DNA from: Ignavibacteria bacterium UBA961
GTDB taxonomy: Bacteria > Bacteroidota > Ignavibacteria > Kapaibacteriales > UBA961
Reading direction: 5' to 3'
Length of the DNA stretch: 47,851 bases
NCBI GenBank assembly: GCA_002293005.1
Contig: DBCJ01000128.1
Location: 6,204-54,054 of the forward strand
Positions 45,785 through 47,851 of this stretch are shown piece by piece. The position numbers and the translations under genes are program-made. How positions within the stretch are numbered: position 1 is the stretch's first letter; every line of letters starts with the position of its first letter. Under the pieces are notes generated by a model. The model did not search any database and had not been told where the DNA came from. It saw nothing but the letters and a program-made list of their open reading frames with translations.

Positions 45785-46391
45785 GAGGATATCGGCCGGA
45801 TAAGAATGCTGATAATGCTTTGCTTAATTGAATTCCTGCTTTTGCGCGATGACTCATCGCATTTTTCCTTGATGAATCCATTTCTGCAAATGTTTGTTCT
45901 TCGCCATCGGGAATGAAAATGGAATCATAACCAAATCCTTTGTCTCCGGCTTCTTCTTTGGTAATGACTCCTTCACAAATTCCTTGAGCTGAGAAAGATA
46001 TATCATGAGATATGAAATGGAGAACAGTGCGGAATCTAGCTTTGCGATTGTCATGCATGGTTAATACATGGAGGAGTTTTTCTCTATTCGCTTTGTCATT
46101 TCCATGTTCACCGGCATATCTTGCGCTAATTACTCCGGGTGACATATTGAGAGAATATACTTCGAGTCCGGTATCATCAGAAATCACAGGCATTTGAGTC
46201 ATTTCAAAAAGAGCTTTTGCCTTGATAAATGCATTTTCTTCCAATGTCGCACCTGTCTCATCTATCTCAGGTGAATCTTCACCGAAATATGACTTCTGAG
46301 AAATGAGTTCTATTGGCAAAGAAAAACTTGCAAAAATACCGGCCAATTCTTCTATTTTATGTCTATTGTTTGAGGCGATCAATATCTTCAT
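45777..46391 (-). CDS. rdgB: Non-canonical purine NTP pyrophosphatase RdgB/HAM1
   Basis: House-cleaning enzyme that hydrolyses dITP, XTP and similar nucleotides. The 204 residues have ILIASNNRHKIEEL (SxNxxK motif), ETGATLEENAFIKAKA, SDDTGLEV (the metal-binding Asp pair), GVISARYAG, GFGYDSIFIPDG and a C-terminal SHRAKA. It overlaps both neighbours, the aminotransferase gene (46388-46391) and the CMD gene (45777-45784). Confidence 0.95.
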   Translation of the reverse strand: MKILIASNNRHKIEELAGIFASFSLPIELISQKSYFGEDSPEIDETGATLEENAFIKAKALFEMTQMPVISDDTGLEVYSLNMSPGVISARYAGEHGNDKANREKLLHVLTMHDNRKARFRTVLHFISHDISFSAQGICEGVITKEEAGDKGFGYDSIFIPDGEEQTFAEMDSSRKNAMSHRAKAGIQLSKALSAFLSGRYPHD

Positions 46392-47473
46392 GAAATGTAT
46401 TCCAATATCTCAAGCATAGAATGATTCAATCGTTTTAATTCTGCATCAGTGTAAAGAACCATATGTCCTATTCGAAAAACTTTTGACTTCCATTGTTCTT
46501 GTCCGCCTGCTACTATAATGCCTTTTTGTTTCAGTGATTCAATGATCTTCTCTGATTTACTATGATGCACAATACTCACGCCATTGGAATGAAATGCATG
46601 ATTCATCGTGCAATCTTTCCATTCAGAAATCATATTGCGAATCTTCTCTGCTTGCTGAATTAATTTGTTTTGATACGCTTCATCTTGAAGTATTTGTGTA
46701 CAAGAAGAAAGAAGTGCCGAAACAATCGGTAGTGGAGGCGTGAATGCAGGTGCATTATTACGAGAAGCATGAATCAAATCATGAAGATTATGCACCATGC
46801 TTACTTGTACTCTGTTTCGCTCCAAATTATCTTGTATATGTTCTGAAGCTCTTCTGCTGAATGCAATGATGCAAGCTCCCGGAGGTGATGCCAATGCTTT
46901 TTGAGATGCACTAAATATACAATCGATACCGAATGATTGCATATGTATGTTCTCGAGAATCAAACTACTTACGGCATCAACAATGATGAAAGTATCAGGT
47001 GCTTGTTTTCTGATTATGGAACAGAATCTATCAAGAGGAATAGTGATTCCAGTGGATGTCTCTGTATGCGTAATCCATACAGAATGAAATGAGTCAGTAG
47101 AAAGAATATGCTCGAGTGTTTCTTCGGAAAATGACTCACCCCATTCGACTGTAATTGTTAGAACTTCATGCCCAAAAATATTTCCCAATTCCCTCCATCG
47201 AGTGGAGAATCGACCATTGACAAGCATGAGAATCTTTGATCCATTAGGAACCATGCCACGCATTATGATTTCAGCACCAGTTGTCCCGGAGCCCGGAGCA
47301 ATCACAATATCATCATCTGTCTTGATTATCTTTCGTAATGATGCTTTCAACTCTTCATGTACAATCATGAATTGTTCAGATTTATGATAGAGTAATGCAT
47401 GCATCGCTTGACCCGTTCTATCAGAGATTGGAACAGGTCCGGGAGTGAAATACAATGTATTGGTTTCAGGCAT
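46388..47473 (-). CDS. Class V aminotransferase (alanine-glyoxylate/serine-pyruvate type)
   Basis: PLP-dependent aminotransferase of 361 residues. Landmarks are FTPGPVPIS at the N-terminus, PGSGTTGAEIIMRG, THTETSTG, Asp166 in VDAVSS and the PLP Lys192 in SASQKALASPPG. The FTPGP and ETSTG combination is that of the alanine-glyoxylate aminotransferase family (also found in some serine- or 2-aminoethylphosphonate-pyruvate enzymes); the amino donor is not decided by sequence. It is the first gene of the unit continuing with rdgB, CMD, dacB and the methyltransferase, and has a good -7 element about 26 bases upstream. Confidence 0.9.
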   Translation of the reverse strand: MPETNTLYFTPGPVPISDRTGQAMHALLYHKSEQFMIVHEELKASLRKIIKTDDDIVIAPGSGTTGAEIIMRGMVPNGSKILMLVNGRFSTRWRELGNIFGHEVLTITVEWGESFSEETLEHILSTDSFHSVWITHTETSTGITIPLDRFCSIIRKQAPDTFIIVDAVSSLILENIHMQSFGIDCIFSASQKALASPPGACIIAFSRRASEHIQDNLERNRVQVSMVHNLHDLIHASRNNAPAFTPPLPIVSALLSSCTQILQDEAYQNKLIQQAEKIRNMISEWKDCTMNHAFHSNGVSIVHHSKSEKIIESLKQKGIIVAGGQEQWKSKVFRIGHMVLYTDAELKRLNHSMLEILEYIS

Positions 47474-47498
47474 CGGAGTTCATCAAAAGAGTATATTG

Positions 47499-47506
47499 CA
47501 AAGTTA
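47499..47506 (-). promoter_or_regulatory. Candidate FCB-type -7 element of the class V aminotransferase unit
   Basis: The minus strand reads TAACTTTG followed by CA, an exact TAnnTTTG match. Transcription would start near 47492, leaving about 20 bases before the ATG. No TTG at the expected -33 spacing. Confidence 0.48.
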
Positions 47507-47537
47507 TCGTTTTGAATTCATTTTAGTGCTTTTCCCC

Positions 47538-47851
47538 ATGCAAATCGAACATTCTATTGTACTTATCACCGGAGCTTCATCAGGAATTGGACTTTCCTTG
47601 ACAAAACAATTTCTTCAAAAGGGAGCTATTGTCTGTGCCTTTTCACGAAGAGGTGTTCCTGAAGATGTTAAAGATCAATTTCCGAATACTCTCATGGATT
47701 ATACGGGCGATATAGGTAAGGTACAAGATGTGAAAGCCTGCATGGATGCAATTGGCGAAAGATTCGGTTCGCTGAGCATCGTAATTGCGAATGCCGGCAT
47801 GGCGCATTTTGAGAATCTTGCGGAAATGAAAGATGAAATTGCAGAAGAGAT
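47538..47851 (+). CDS. Short-chain dehydrogenase/reductase (partial, runs off right edge)
   Basis: The first 104 residues of an NAD(P)-dependent SDR enzyme; the rest is beyond the window. It shows the Rossmann motif LITGASSGIGLSL (TGxxxGxG) near the N-terminus, the turn AFSRRG after the second strand, which with its Arg residues suggests NADP(H), DYTGDIG (the D-x-x-D adenine-binding position) and IANAGMAHF (NAG motif). The catalytic Ser-Tyr-Lys lies outside. It is divergent from the aminotransferase gene with 64 bp between. The substrate is unknown. Confidence 0.9.
   Translation, partial: MQIEHSIVLITGASSGIGLSLTKQFLQKGAIVCAFSRRGVPEDVKDQFPNTLMDYTGDIGKVQDVKACMDAIGERFGSLSIVIANAGMAHFENLAEMKDEIAEE

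Noticed and set aside
1..47851. tRNA or rRNA genes, CRISPR arrays, insertion sequences, riboswitches
   Set aside because: I looked in every intergenic gap (none exceeds 250 bp) and saw no cloverleaf, repeat-spacer array, transposase or recognisable riboswitch; absence rests on reading by eye.

Overview
The window is a densely packed stretch of chromosome, about 97% coding, moderately AT-rich, with short intergenic gaps. It comes from a Gram-negative bacterium of the Fibrobacterota-Chlorobiota-Bacteroidota (FCB) group. Evidence for this is a full-length SprA (the outer-membrane translocon of the type IX secretion system, T9SS), several large secreted proteins with T9SS-type C-terminal sorting domains, DUF2851, and repeated FCB-style promoter -7 elements (TAnnTTTG) at plausible distances from starts. 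Proteins such as the SBBP propeller, the choice-of-anchor-D-like protein and the fused nucleotidyltransferase/phosphomannomutase-like protein make me lean to the Kapabacteria/Ignavibacteria side of the group, but I cannot prove this without a search. I see no rRNA, tRNA, CRISPR array, insertion sequence or phage gene.

Layout. 1-6906 (minus strand): a sugar-nucleotide nucleotidyltransferase with a degenerate phosphomannomutase domain, coupled to a secreted GH27 alpha-galactosidase; then a PtsN-like EIIA, a coiled-coil exported protein, glutamate racemase (murI) and the start of a peptide/nickel ABC permease cut by the left edge. 7072-8502 (plus): a biotin carboxylase. 8506-19721 (minus): RidA-family deaminase, an Ig-like T9SS cargo protein, then sprA followed 5 bp later by a family 9 glycosyltransferase. 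19871-23763 (plus): a divergent phosphofructokinase-family protein, DUF1844, NAD kinase, a HAD phosphatase and a polyprenyl diphosphate synthase. 23760-26745 (minus): meaB and thrS. 26870-29472 (plus): an OmpA-family lipoprotein, pyrF and DUF2851. 29526-36412 (minus): a lipoprotein, an S8 protease and a seven-repeat SBBP propeller protein, the latter two probably T9SS cargo, closed by a clear intrinsic terminator. 36521-38893 (plus): a PD40 propeller protein and a dicarboxylate/amino-acid symporter. 38883-42081 (minus): asd, manC and alr. 42184-47473 (minus): class V aminotransferase, rdgB, a CMD-family protein, dacB and a methyltransferase. 47538-end (plus): the start of a short-chain dehydrogenase.

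How it fits together. Three themes recur: envelope and peptidoglycan building (murI, alr, dacB, asd, manC, glycosyltransferase 9, polyprenyl synthase), T9SS-dependent secretion (sprA plus four likely cargo proteins), and central metabolism (biotin carboxylase, meaB, NAD kinase, pyrF). Genes are tightly coupled: seven junctions are 4-base start/stop overlaps. The observations most worth following are the phosphofructokinase-family protein that has lost most canonical ATP- and fructose-6-phosphate-binding residues but lies in front of DUF1844 and NAD kinase, and the phosphomannomutase-like domain with all four active-site loops changed.
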